Notes under the pieces: model-generated
What the model was told of the DNA's origin: nothing
Database searches by the model: none
The model's input: the letters and a program-made list of their open reading frames with translations, nothing else
Source: Ignavibacteria bacterium
GTDB taxonomy: Bacteria > Bacteroidota > Ignavibacteria > Ignavibacteriales > Ignavibacteriaceae
Length of the DNA stretch: 64,000 nt
Assembly: GCA_030693705.1 (NCBI GenBank)
Contig: JAUYAB010000107.1
Coordinates: 1 to 64,000, forward strand
Direction of reading: 5' to 3'
Translations under genes and position numbers: made by a program
In this document: positions 1 to 8,167 of the stretch, in pieces
Numbering within the stretch: the first letter of the stretch is position 1
Layout: the number at the start of each line of letters is the position of its first letter

Positions 1-154
1 CAAAAAAAATAATGAATAATGAACAAGGAATGTAGAATATCGAAAGGCAAAACTTCATCATTCATTATTCCTTGTTCGATGTTCGGTATTTGATTTCAAC
101 CAAATATTCTTACCATTTTGCATAGAATATTTTTACTAACTGTCTAATTAATAC
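1..154. repeat. intergenic region with two hairpin-forming repeats
   Basis: No gene is seen left of cinA. Positions 21-31 (GAACAAGGAAT) and 67-77 (ATTCCTTGTTC) form a perfect 11-bp inverted repeat. Positions 102-149 carry a second element with arms AAATATTCT and AGAATATTT. In reverse complement its sequence matches 11585-11632 and, in its core, 57271-57307, so it is a dispersed repeat lying just past the cinA stop. It may act as a transcription end or mRNA 3' hairpin, which is inference. Confidence 0.6.
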
Positions 155-1411
155 TTAAGCGTCTAACGGAATGCCAAGAATATTCTTCCGTACCATATCA
201 AGCGCTGCTTGAGTAGTGCGCTGTTTATTGAGAATACGATCATCTCCAAAATTAAACTTCTGGGCGGTGCATCCATTCTGATCACATAGTCCGATAAAAA
301 CCGTACCTACCGGCTTTTCTGCCGAACCTCCGGTTGGTCCTAAAACACCTGTAACAGAGAGCCCAATGTCTGTTCCGCTAATTGATTGAATGCCATCCGC
401 CATTTGTATTGCAACCTCTTTACTAACAGCGCCATAAGCAGTGATTGCATCTTCATCAACATTTAATATTTCAACTTTAGCGGCGTTGCTGTAAACCACC
501 GCGCCACGTTCGAGGTATTTGCTGCTTCCACTAAAGTTGGTAAGCATACTGCAAATGTTTCCACCGGTGCAAGACTCGGCGACCGAAATTGTTAATCCTC
601 TTTCTTTTAAAAGATTACCAACAACTTCCGCTAAATCATCGTCATCTTTTCCGTAGATGAATCTCCCGGCAAACGACCTTATCTTTTGTTCAAGTTCGTT
701 CAATTTATTGAAAGCGGATTCTTCATCTTTTTCGGTAACGGTCAATCGTAATTTTACACCAAATTGACTTGGCAAAAAAGCAAGTTTAGCTCCTTGTAGA
801 AATTCTTTTATATCTCCGAATTTTGAAAACAAAGTTGATTCGGCGATGCCTGTGGTTAGCAAAGTTAATCTTTTTGTTATTACACCGGAAGGAAGAATTC
901 TTTCGGATAACTTTGGAAGAACATAATTAGTCATCATTTGCTTCATCTCGTAAGGAACGCCGGGCATAACGATCATAATTTTATTTTCATTTTCTATCCA
1001 TAATCCGGGAGCCGTTCCGTAATAATTTCTTATAGCAGATGCAATTTCGGGAACCATCGCTTGAGTTTCATTAATGGGAGCCATCGTTCGATTTAATCTT
1101 GCAAATCTGTCTTTGATATCTTTTAGAACTTCATCATTTTTTACAAGTTCCGATTTGAAAAATTTGGCTACCGTCTCGCATGTAATATCATCATGCGTGG
1201 GACCAAGTCCGCCAGTAACCACAATTAGATCAAAATTATTCCATGCTGAGGCAAATTCTGATAAAATAATTTTCTCTTCGTCTCCGATGACCACTTGCTT
1301 CTGAACTTCAATATCCAAATCCGTTAACACTTTCCCAAGATAAGAAGCGTTTGAGTTTAGAGTTTGCCCAATTAAAAGTTCATCACCAATTGCAATAATT
1401 TGTGCTTTCAT
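155..1411 (-). CDS. cinA: CinA family protein (nicotinamide-nucleotide amidase / damage-inducible protein)
   Basis: This 418-residue protein has the two-domain CinA layout. The N-terminal MoCF/MoaB-like domain starts with AQIIAIGDELLIGQTLNSN and contains VVTGGLGPTHDD. The C-terminal amidase domain (about residues 255-415) carries VAESCTGG and SVTGVLGPTGG. The C-terminal domain of the family deamidates nicotinamide mononucleotide in NAD salvage, and the N-terminal domain of some members is an ADP-ribose pyrophosphatase. Length is normal for a full CinA. It is the last gene of a minus-strand run purC-DUF971-pgsA-pgpA-cinA, 8 nt after pgpA, so it is probably co-transcribed. Confidence 0.93.
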   Translation of the reverse strand: MKAQIIAIGDELLIGQTLNSNASYLGKVLTDLDIEVQKQVVIGDEEKIILSEFASAWNNFDLIVVTGGLGPTHDDITCETVAKFFKSELVKNDEVLKDIKDRFARLNRTMAPINETQAMVPEIASAIRNYYGTAPGLWIENENKIMIVMPGVPYEMKQMMTNYVLPKLSERILPSGVITKRLTLLTTGIAESTLFSKFGDIKEFLQGAKLAFLPSQFGVKLRLTVTEKDEESAFNKLNELEQKIRSFAGRFIYGKDDDDLAEVVGNLLKERGLTISVAESCTGGNICSMLTNFSGSSKYLERGAVVYSNAAKVEILNVDEDAITAYGAVSKEVAIQMADGIQSISGTDIGLSVTGVLGPTGGSAEKPVGTVFIGLCDQNGCTAQKFNFGDDRILNKQRTTQAALDMVRKNILGIPLDA

Positions 1412-1419
1412 CTTCTTTC

Positions 1420-1872
1420 CTAAAAAAACTTAATTATAATAAAATTCATAATGATGCCGGTGTAAACGGCAGAAATAATATCATCCAAAACGATACCAAC
1501 TCCCCCATCTAATTTTTCGGCTTGCCGGGCGGGAAAGGGTTTAATAATATCCAACAACCGCCATATAAAAAAAGCAATCCCTGTTATAACAATTTGCTTC
1601 GGAAGAAAAAGTAAACTGATCCACATTCCAACCGTTTCATCAATTGTACATTGAGAAGGATCTTTTCCATATTCTTTTTCAAACCTGGTTCCAATAAAAA
1701 TTCCTATAACCGAAAAGAAAAGAATTAGAGGAATGAGAACCACCGGATTTTCAAATCCCGGGATCCAATAAAACGCAAACGCTACGGCACTGGAAAATGT
1801 TCCCGAAGCAATCGGGATATATCCGCTAAATAATGTTGAGCCTAATGCTTTTTCTACAAAAGTTAATTTCAT
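1420..1872 (-). CDS. pgpA: phosphatidylglycerophosphatase A
   Basis: This 150-residue membrane protein matches the PgpA family, which dephosphorylates phosphatidylglycerophosphate to phosphatidylglycerol. Family signatures seen are ASGTFSSAVAF near residue 22, DETVGMW near residue 78 and GGVGIVLDDIISAVYTG near residue 123, between hydrophobic segments. Its start codon overlaps the stop of the upstream pgsA by 4 nt (ATGA). PgsA makes the substrate of PgpA, so the pair covers two successive steps of phosphatidylglycerol synthesis in the inner membrane. Confidence 0.92.
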   Translation of the reverse strand: MKLTFVEKALGSTLFSGYIPIASGTFSSAVAFAFYWIPGFENPVVLIPLILFFSVIGIFIGTRFEKEYGKDPSQCTIDETVGMWISLLFLPKQIVITGIAFFIWRLLDIIKPFPARQAEKLDGGVGIVLDDIISAVYTGIIMNFIIIKFF

Positions 1873-2462
1873 TTTTTCTTTAATAATTTCTTCATCGCAT
1901 TTTTATTTTCAGTGAAATATAAAATACCTGAATGAACGGTTATAAAGGTAACGATAATCATCAAAATAAAAATAAAAGTAGAATTAAGAAGTACCGCAAA
2001 AATGTCGCCGTAATGTTTGCTTAAAAATGGATTCTTCGATAAAATATAGATAACGAGCAGGTAATAAATAAACGTCATCTGGAAAAAAGTTTTAACTTTA
2101 CCATACCAGCTTGTAATAAAATCAACTCCGATATAATCTGTGTAACCGCGAAAACCGGTAATGATAAAATCTCTTAAAAGGATAAGAAGAACCATCCAAA
2201 AAGGAAGAACATCGAGATAAACAAATCCTACAAAAGCGGTTGCGGTTAAAATTTTATCGGCAAGGGGATCCCAAAATTTTCCCCAGGCAGTTATAAAATT
2301 ATATTTTCGCGCAAGCCAGCCGTCATACCAATCCGTAAAGGCTGCAATTAGAAAAACTCCGAGTGAAATTTGTTGCAACAATTCATTCTCCGACAGAAAT
2401 AAGTAGAGAAAGATCGGTGAGAGAATAATTCGTAATACCGTTAATTGATTTGGCAAGATCAT
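1869..2462 (-). CDS. pgsA: CDP-diacylglycerol--glycerol-3-phosphate 3-phosphatidyltransferase
   Basis: This 197-residue multi-pass protein carries the CDP-alcohol phosphotransferase signature DGx2ARx8Gx3Dx3D, seen as DGWLAR...GKFWDPLADK at about residues 47-69. The N-terminus ILPNQLTVLRIILSPIF is typical of PgsA. It condenses CDP-diacylglycerol with glycerol-3-phosphate, the committed step to phosphatidylglycerol. It overlaps pgpA by 4 nt and lies 9 nt after the DUF971 gene. The CDP-alcohol class is certain; the glycerol-3-phosphate acceptor is inferred from the N-terminal motif and the pgpA neighbour. Confidence 0.92.
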   Translation of the reverse strand: MILPNQLTVLRIILSPIFLYLFLSENELLQQISLGVFLIAAFTDWYDGWLARKYNFITAWGKFWDPLADKILTATAFVGFVYLDVLPFWMVLLILLRDFIITGFRGYTDYIGVDFITSWYGKVKTFFQMTFIYYLLVIYILSKNPFLSKHYGDIFAVLLNSTFIFILMIIVTFITVHSGILYFTENKNAMKKLLKKK

Positions 2463-2471
2463 AAGCTTCCG

Positions 2472-2771
2472 CTACAACCATTTTTCCGTTAAATTAATCA
2501 AGTAGGGGAATTCATAAATTCCCGTACCATGTCCGTCTTTCCACTTTATGGTAATACCGTAGCTACCAACGGGAACGATTGAATCAATTGTAACCTGATC
2601 CAACATAAAGAGCGGGAAATAGTTGTCTCCATGTTTTTCGCGTTCTTCGTCACAAGTTGCACACGGACAAAATTTTCTGAGAGTCTGGAAACTGATTCCC
2701 GAGACGGAATTATCTTCCCACTTAACTTCCAATAGCTGATTTTGTGAAGTTTTTATTTGTAGTGGTTTCAC
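2472..2771 (-). CDS. DUF971 domain protein
   Basis: This 99-residue soluble protein is a stand-alone DUF971 domain (the N-terminal domain of gamma-butyrobetaine hydroxylase-like proteins). It contains LRKFCPCATCDEERE, whose three cysteines resemble a metal site, and ends with YEFPYLINLTEKW. DUF971 proteins are often linked to iron-sulfur or Mrp/ApbC proteins, but no such gene is adjacent here. Its stop shares a base with the purC stop region and it is co-oriented with purC and pgsA. Its function is not known. Confidence 0.8.
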   Translation of the reverse strand: MKPLQIKTSQNQLLEVKWEDNSVSGISFQTLRKFCPCATCDEEREKHGDNYFPLFMLDQVTIDSIVPVGSYGITIKWKDGHGTGIYEFPYLINLTEKWL

Positions 2772-3667
2772 TAAAGCTCAATTCCCGTAAGGATTTTCAC
2801 AGCTTGTAAATATTTCTCACTCGTCATTCCAATTACATCTTCCGGCAGATCGGGCGCCGGTGGCTGCTTATTAAATTTAATTGAAAGAAGAAAATCGCGC
2901 ACAAATTGTTTATCAAAACTCAGTTGGCTCTTCCCTTTTTCATAAGTTGATGTTTGCCAGAAACGTGAGGAATCAGGAGTTAAAAGTTCATCGATTAAAA
3001 TTAAATTATTGTTCTCATCAAGACCGAATTCCATTTTCGTATCGGCAATGATAATTCCCTTTTGCAAAGCAAACTCTGAACATTTGTTAAAAATTCCTAT
3101 AGCTGACGCTCTCATCTTTTCGATTACATCAGCTCCGGCAATTTCTTTAGCTTTTTCAAAAGAAATATTTTCATCGTGATCGCCGATCTCAGCTTTGGTT
3201 GATGGAGTGAAGATCGGTTCAAGAAGTTTTTCAGATTCGACCAAACCCTGCGGTAAATTTATTCCACATACGGAGTTTGATTTTAGATATTCGTTCCATC
3301 CGGAACCTGATAAATATCCTCTCACAATCGCTTCGATGGGAACAACTTTAGTTTTCTTAACCAGCATTGATCTCCCCCGCAAAATTTCTTTATGAGGTTG
3401 GCAAATCTCCGGAAACTCATCAACATTGGTTGAAATTATATGATTTGGCAGAATATCTTTCGTCAAGTTAAACCAAAAAGCAGAGATAGTGTTAAGCACA
3501 ATTCCCTTTTGTGGAATACCCTGGTTCATAATTACGTCAAACGCTGATAATCGGTCGCTGGAGACGATAAGTAACTTATCGCCTACTTCATAAATATCCC
3601 GGACTTTACCGCGCTTCGGTGCCGGCAATCCGCTTAAATTAGTTTCTAATATTATTTGGTTCTTCAT
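2771..3667 (-). CDS. purC: phosphoribosylaminoimidazole-succinocarboxamide synthase (SAICAR synthetase)
   Basis: The protein of 298 residues has the long PurC form. Motifs include GKVRDIYEVGDKLLIVSSDRLSAFDV, in the nucleotide-binding N-terminus, EAIVRGYLSGSGW, and DTKMEFGLD and DELLTPDSSRFW in the C-terminal half. It ligates aspartate to CAIR in purine synthesis. I place the start at the ATG at 3665-3667, not at an upstream in-frame start at 3724. AAAGGA lies 9 nt before this ATG, conserved homology begins here, and a promoter -7 box at 3694-3701 lies between the two candidates, so the upstream one would not be transcribed. It heads the purC-cinA operon. Confidence 0.95.
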   Translation of the reverse strand: MKNQIILETNLSGLPAPKRGKVRDIYEVGDKLLIVSSDRLSAFDVIMNQGIPQKGIVLNTISAFWFNLTKDILPNHIISTNVDEFPEICQPHKEILRGRSMLVKKTKVVPIEAIVRGYLSGSGWNEYLKSNSVCGINLPQGLVESEKLLEPIFTPSTKAEIGDHDENISFEKAKEIAGADVIEKMRASAIGIFNKCSEFALQKGIIIADTKMEFGLDENNNLILIDELLTPDSSRFWQTSTYEKGKSQLSFDKQFVRDFLLSIKFNKQPPAPDLPEDVIGMTSEKYLQAVKILTGIEL

Positions 3668-3693
3668 CTGGTTAATTCCTTTAAATAGTAAAT

Positions 3694-3724
3694 CAAATAT
3701 AAAGATGCTGATGAGATTATTCAA
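3694..3724 (-). promoter_or_regulatory. Bacteroidota-type promoter of the purC operon
   Basis: On the minus strand TATATTTG (3701-3694) matches the -7 consensus TAnnTTTG. A TTG at 3724-3722 lies 20 nt upstream, matching the -33 element. It sits 26 nt before the purC ATG. The assignment rests on consensus match and position only. Confidence 0.65.
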
Positions 3725-3967
3725 AAGATATTCAAATTCAATGGTTCGGAGGAAAATTCAGCTTAAAGAGGATGACCAATCATCAAGCTGAGGTAAAATC
3801 AGAAGAAAATTTTTCAAAATTTTCATAAAAAATATTTTTCATTTCTACGTTCAAAAAGAAATAATCCCCTGCATCATTTTATTTTTCCTGCTGTGGAGAA
3901 TTGCTTCTTTTCGCTTTACTTTTCAACGAAGTTTCGGACGGAAAAAATAAATTAAAAGGAGTTCGAG

Positions 3968-4363
3968 ATGAAACGAATAACCATCTTGGCTGCGTGTTTT
4001 TTGGTTCTGGTTCCCCTGGCTAACATATTTTCTTATAGCCCTACTCTTCCGGCAGCAGTCGCAGCAAAAAAAGCAGTCATCGAAAACAATCTCATTAATG
4101 CGCTCGAAAGCGATAATGAAGGACTAATGCAAAGTGCAGTTTACTACCTTGGTGAATATAAAAGTAATAAAGCCGTAATTCCGTTGATGAAATTACTCCA
4201 TAGCGATTGTTGTGAAGGTTTACGGATAATGGCTGCACTCTCATTAACCAAAATAGGCACGGCTAAAGGTCTCTTTGCAGTAAAACAGAGCGGTATTTTC
4301 GATCACAGCGAATCAGTTAGAAAATTTTGCAATCAGTTTTATTTCTCTAATAAGGAAAAGTAA
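3968..4363 (+). CDS. secreted HEAT-repeat mini-protein (copy 1)
   Basis: A 131-residue protein with a signal peptide (MKRITILAACFLVLVPLANIF) and about two HEAT/PBS-lyase-like helical repeats (ALESDNEGLMQSAVYYLGEY; VIPLMKLL...GLRIMAALSLTKIG). A strong Shine-Dalgarno, AAAGGAG, precedes the ATG. It is a tandem paralogue of the next gene: the two share signal peptide, PAAxAAKKA and AVYYLGEYK motifs and length. HEAT repeats usually serve protein contacts, and this one would act in the periplasm. Partner and role are unknown. Confidence 0.82.
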   Translation: MKRITILAACFLVLVPLANIFSYSPTLPAAVAAKKAVIENNLINALESDNEGLMQSAVYYLGEYKSNKAVIPLMKLLHSDCCEGLRIMAALSLTKIGTAKGLFAVKQSGIFDHSESVRKFCNQFYFSNKEK

Positions 4364-4502
4364 CTTTATTCCGAGAAATTATTTTGGCTTGTTAATAAAC
4401 TTAATTACGACTTTAAAAGCATCGCATAGATCAGAACAGAATTTTGAAAACGTTCTATCAATAGCCTTGAAATGTTAAAAAATAAAATAAAAGGAGACGA
4501 CG

Positions 4503-4919
4503 ATGAATCGTTTAACAACTTTACTTGCATGTTCTCTAATTTTTCTACTATCCTTTAATGGATTTTCGTATAGCCCAAAACTCCCGGTAGCAGGAGCAGC
4601 AAAAAAAGCTATAATTGAAAAAAATCTTATTAAAGGACTTGAAACCGGTAATGACGGTGTGATGTTAGATGCCGTATATTATCTTGGTGAATACAAATGC
4701 GAATCCGGTATTATTCCGCTGATGAAAATATTGAACAATAACAAAAACGACCGGATGCGCATTATGGCTGCGCTGGCATTAACAAAAATTGGAACTGGAA
4801 AAAGTCTCTACGCTGTAAAACAGAACAGTTATTTGGATGACAACGAATCGGTAAGAAATTTTTGTTTCAAATTCTTTTCAGCGGCTAAAGGAAAGAAACC
4901 ATCTTATATAGATAATTAG
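4503..4919 (+). CDS. secreted HEAT-repeat mini-protein (copy 2)
   Basis: A 138-residue paralogue of the preceding gene, with its own Shine-Dalgarno (AAAAGGAG), a signal peptide ending near FNGFSYS, and HEAT-like repeats containing DAVYYLGEYK and MRIMAALALTKIGTGK. Roughly half the residues are identical between the copies. The 139-nt gap between them contains no terminator that I can see, so they are probably co-transcribed and arose by tandem duplication. A rho-independent terminator follows at 4974-5003. Confidence 0.82.
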   Translation: MNRLTTLLACSLIFLLSFNGFSYSPKLPVAGAAKKAIIEKNLIKGLETGNDGVMLDAVYYLGEYKCESGIIPLMKILNNNKNDRMRIMAALALTKIGTGKSLYAVKQNSYLDDNESVRNFCFKFFSAAKGKKPSYIDN

Positions 4920-4973
4920 CTTCCATTACTTTCTACATATATTGTCTAACACGCAAAAAGTTAGAACCCTTAG

Positions 4974-5003
4974 ACCGACGGTTTCTTCCGCCGGTTTTTT
5001 TTT
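4974..5003 (+). terminator. rho-independent terminator after the HEAT-repeat pair
   Basis: Stem ACCGACGG (4974-4981) pairs with CCGCCGGT (4988-4995) with one mismatch, loop TTTCTT, followed by a run of nine T. It ends the HEAT-repeat transcript just before the next promoter. Confidence 0.75.
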
Positions 5004-5010
5004 GCGCAAT

Positions 5011-5040
5011 TTGACAAACAAATCAAAGTTCATATATTTG
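5011..5040 (+). promoter_or_regulatory. promoter of the ABC exporter operon
   Basis: TTGACA at 5011-5016 and TATATTTG at 5033-5040 match the Bacteroidota -33 TTG and -7 TAnnTTTG pattern, 31 nt before the start codon at 5072. It follows directly on the terminator at 4974-5003, which supports a transcription unit boundary here. Confidence 0.7.
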
Positions 5041-5071
5041 AAACAACTTATCTAAAATTTTAAGAAAGATT

Positions 5072-5959
5072 ATGCTAACAGTAAAAAACCTTCGCAAAGA
5101 GTACACGAATACTGTCGCTATTGATAACATTTCTTTTTCGCTTCAGCCTGGAAAAATTTTCGGGTTAATAGGACCAAACGGCGCCGGCAAAACAACAACC
5201 ATTAGAGTGATTCTAAACATTATTAAACCAACGTCGGGAGAAGTGCTTTTTGATGGTAAACCGATGGATAGATCAATTCAAAACGTTACCGGTTATTTAC
5301 CTGAAGAACGCGGGCTATACAAGAAAAGCACCGTGCACGATGTTATTGTGTATCTCGCTTCATTAAAAAATGTTTCCGCGCATAAAGCAACCCGGCTTGC
5401 AACCGAATGGTTGACCAAACTTGATATATTGGATTCCAAAAACAAAAAAATTGAAGAACTCTCGAAGGGAAACCAGCAGAAAATTCAGTTTATTACTTCG
5501 GTAATTCACGACCCGAAAATATTAATTCTTGATGAACCTTTTACCGGTTTTGATCCGATAAACCAGCAGTTGATTAAAGAAACAATTTTATCGCTTGCCG
5601 ATGCCGGTAAAATCATCGTCCTTTCAACTCATCAGATGGATCTTGCAGAAAAGTTGTGTAATGATATTTTTCTGATAAACAAAGGGAAAGAAGTTTGCAG
5701 CGGTAATCTAAGCGAAATAAAGCGGCAGTACGGAACACAGTCTATTAAAATTGAGTATCAAGGAAACGCTGCTTTCCTGAACGAAAGTAGCGATGTTGCC
5801 CACATCGATATGTATCAGAATTACGCTGAAATTCAGTTAAAGGATTCGATCAATCCTTCCCTTTTTCTCCGATCGCTTGTGGACAAAATCGAAATAAAAC
5901 ATTTTTCAATTATTGAACCCACGCTTAACAAAATTTTTATCGACGCTATAAAGAATTAG
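5072..5959 (+). CDS. ABC-2 exporter ATP-binding protein (NatA-like)
   Basis: A 295-residue ATPase with Walker A GPNGAGKTTT (about 36-45), a signature region LSKGNQQK, Walker B ILILDEPFTGFDP and an H-loop STHQMDLAEKL. The C-terminal ~75 residues match the DUF4162 extension found on NatA-type subunits. It pairs with the permease gene that begins 9 nt downstream. NatA/NatB-type systems export sodium or other small solutes, but the substrate here cannot be told from sequence. First gene after the promoter at 5011-5040. Confidence 0.92.
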   Translation: MLTVKNLRKEYTNTVAIDNISFSLQPGKIFGLIGPNGAGKTTTIRVILNIIKPTSGEVLFDGKPMDRSIQNVTGYLPEERGLYKKSTVHDVIVYLASLKNVSAHKATRLATEWLTKLDILDSKNKKIEELSKGNQQKIQFITSVIHDPKILILDEPFTGFDPINQQLIKETILSLADAGKIIVLSTHQMDLAEKLCNDIFLINKGKEVCSGNLSEIKRQYGTQSIKIEYQGNAAFLNESSDVAHIDMYQNYAEIQLKDSINPSLFLRSLVDKIEIKHFSIIEPTLNKIFIDAIKN

Positions 5960-5968
5960 GAATAAGTA

Positions 5969-7216
5969 ATGAATAAAGCTCTGGCAATTGCAAAATGGGA
6001 ATTCATGGAAAAGATAAAATCCAAAGCGATCATTATCTCTTTCTTCTTAACTCCGCTGATCATTTTAGGATTTTCGATTTTACCGAGTGTCTTTGCAGAA
6101 AAAGATGAAGCCACCACACAGGCAATCGGCGTTATTGATGAGACGCAAAATTATTTCACCTCCCTTTCTGATAAATTAAGTGAATTTAAGTTAGAGGATA
6201 AACAACCGCGATATGTGATTATAAATCTTTTCAAACAAAACGAATCGGTTGACTCACTAAAAGCCGAAGCCAACAAAAACGTTGTAATGAAAAAAATTGA
6301 AGGCTACATTTTTCTTTCGGGAAATAGTAAAAAAGCAATCACATTTGAGTATCGGAGTTTGAGTGTAGCAAACTTTAATGACTACCAGAGATTTGAGGAA
6401 AGCTTTAACAAGATCCGCCGTATGCAGGAATTTCAAAAAGCAAATATTGATACAGCTTTAGTTTCGCATTTAATTAATAACGTTGAAATGAAAAAAGTGA
6501 AACTCGATGAAAAAGGGAATGAATCATCAACCGATTTTATGAAACAATATTTCTCCTCTTTCATTTTTATTATGATCTTATTTATGGTGATAATGATCTC
6601 CGGTGGAATGCTTGTAAGAAGTTTGGTAGAAGAAAAATCAAACCGCTTAATTGAAATAATTGTTTCAAGTTGTAAACCCGATGATATTCTTAAAGGAAAA
6701 ATCATGGGACTTTCCGGTTTAACTATGGCGCAAATTGTAGTTTGGGTGTTGATTGGTGTTGCATTTGCGGGACAAGGATTGGTGATGTTTGCTTCCTTCC
6801 AAAATTTATTTTTGCTTTTTGTTTATTTTATTTTGGGATTTGTTCTCTACACGGCAATTTTTGTCGGTGTCGGTTCAATTGTTACCACCGAACAGGAGGC
6901 TCAGCAAATAACGAGTTATCTTTCGATGATAACTATCTCGCCGATTGTGATTATGATTCCCGCGATGCAGAATCCCGATTCGCTTTTGATCAGAGTTTTA
7001 TCTTACATTCCATTGACTACTCCGGGAGTAATGATCTTGCGGTTAAACTCCGCTCCAATCTCAACTTTAGAAATCGCTGCCACTTTGGCTGAATTAGTTC
7101 TTTCAATTTATCTGGTAATAAAAATTTCTTCCAAAATTTTCAGAATTGGAATTTTATCATACGGAAAAATGCCCGGCTTGAAAGAGATTTTCGTTTGGCT
7201 TAGAGAGAAAGAATAA
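5969..7216 (+). CDS. ABC-2 type transporter permease (NatB-like)
   Basis: A 415-residue membrane protein with the ABC-2/NatB layout: one N-terminal transmembrane helix (IIISFFLTPLIILGF), a large extracytoplasmic domain to about residue 190, then five or six helices. The cytoplasmic coupling motif VEEKSNRLIEIIVSS follows the second helix, as in NatB-like permeases. It forms an exporter with the ATPase encoded just upstream and is followed 2 nt later by the PrsW gene. Substrate unknown. Confidence 0.9.
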   Translation: MNKALAIAKWEFMEKIKSKAIIISFFLTPLIILGFSILPSVFAEKDEATTQAIGVIDETQNYFTSLSDKLSEFKLEDKQPRYVIINLFKQNESVDSLKAEANKNVVMKKIEGYIFLSGNSKKAITFEYRSLSVANFNDYQRFEESFNKIRRMQEFQKANIDTALVSHLINNVEMKKVKLDEKGNESSTDFMKQYFSSFIFIMILFMVIMISGGMLVRSLVEEKSNRLIEIIVSSCKPDDILKGKIMGLSGLTMAQIVVWVLIGVAFAGQGLVMFASFQNLFLLFVYFILGFVLYTAIFVGVGSIVTTEQEAQQITSYLSMITISPIVIMIPAMQNPDSLLIRVLSYIPLTTPGVMILRLNSAPISTLEIAATLAELVLSIYLVIKISSKIFRIGILSYGKMPGLKEIFVWLREKE

Positions 7217-7218
7217 TC

Positions 7219-8166
7219 ATGCCTGTTTTTGCTTCAGCATTAGCGGCTTTTATCCCGATCGCTTTCTATCTTTTCTTCGTCTGGAAATTTGACCGGTTTG
7301 ATCGCGAACCGGTGGGATTATATCTTAAACATTTTTTATGGGGCGCCGTTGGAGCGATTATTCTTGCTTTAGTAGGAAGTTATCTCTTCAGTTTCTTTTT
7401 ATCTTTTTCTATAGCCAATCCCGAACTTCGCCACAGAACAGAGACCATTTTTGTTGCGCCGTTTGTAGAAGAAATTACTAAAGGAGTGTTTCTTCTCTTT
7501 ACAATTTCAAACCGAAAATTTGATAACATTACCGACGGAATTGTTTATGGTGGAGCGATTGGGTTGGGTTTCGGAATGACGGAAAATTTCACTTACTTTT
7601 TAACCTACGGAAAAACTTTTGAAAATTGGTTGATGCTTGTATTGGTTCGAACATCATTTACTGCGGTTATGCACTGTGTCGCTACCGCTTCGTTCGGCGC
7701 ACTTTTGGGATTTGCAAAGTTCAAACCATTGATCTTTAAAATTATTCTCCCCCCGGTAGGCTTGGCATTAGCGATGTTTATCCACTTTGCTTGGAACTTC
7801 AGTGTTAGCTTTTCTCAAACTTCCTTACTTGGATTTTTATTTCTCTCCGGGTCGATTATAATTTTTATCGTTTCATTTAAATTAGCGGTTAAATCGGATG
7901 CGAGAATTATTTTCCGGGAATTGTATGATGAAGCCGAACACGAGGTTTTGCCGATTGAGCATGTGACAATTTTAAGTTCAATTCAACGTGAACAGAAAGG
8001 TTGGATAGACGAACGGATAAGGAAAACTTATATCAAAGTTGCAACCGCTCTGGCTTTCAGAAAAATGCAGTGGAGAAATTCCACCGGTCTAAATAAAACT
8101 GTTTATGAAAACGAAGTGACTTTTTACCGCAACGAACTTATGCAATTGTTGAACGGAGTTAGATAA
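7219..8166 (+). CDS. PrsW family intramembrane protease
   Basis: A 315-residue protein with about seven or eight membrane helices and the four PrsW motifs: EExxK (FVEEITKG, about 75-82), GFGMTEN (about 117-123), a conserved histidine in AVMHCVATA, and HFAWN near residue 190. PrsW enzymes are glutamic-type intramembrane proteases; Bacillus PrsW cleaves the anti-sigma factor RsiW. A soluble C-terminal tail of about 90 residues follows. No anti-sigma factor is encoded nearby. It is tightly linked to the ABC exporter (2 nt) and the next gene (1 nt). Confidence 0.88.
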   Translation: MPVFASALAAFIPIAFYLFFVWKFDRFDREPVGLYLKHFLWGAVGAIILALVGSYLFSFFLSFSIANPELRHRTETIFVAPFVEEITKGVFLLFTISNRKFDNITDGIVYGGAIGLGFGMTENFTYFLTYGKTFENWLMLVLVRTSFTAVMHCVATASFGALLGFAKFKPLIFKIILPPVGLALAMFIHFAWNFSVSFSQTSLLGFLFLSGSIIIFIVSFKLAVKSDARIIFRELYDEAEHEVLPIEHVTILSSIQREQKGWIDERIRKTYIKVATALAFRKMQWRNSTGLNKTVYENEVTFYRNELMQLLNGVR

Positions 8167-8167
8167 C

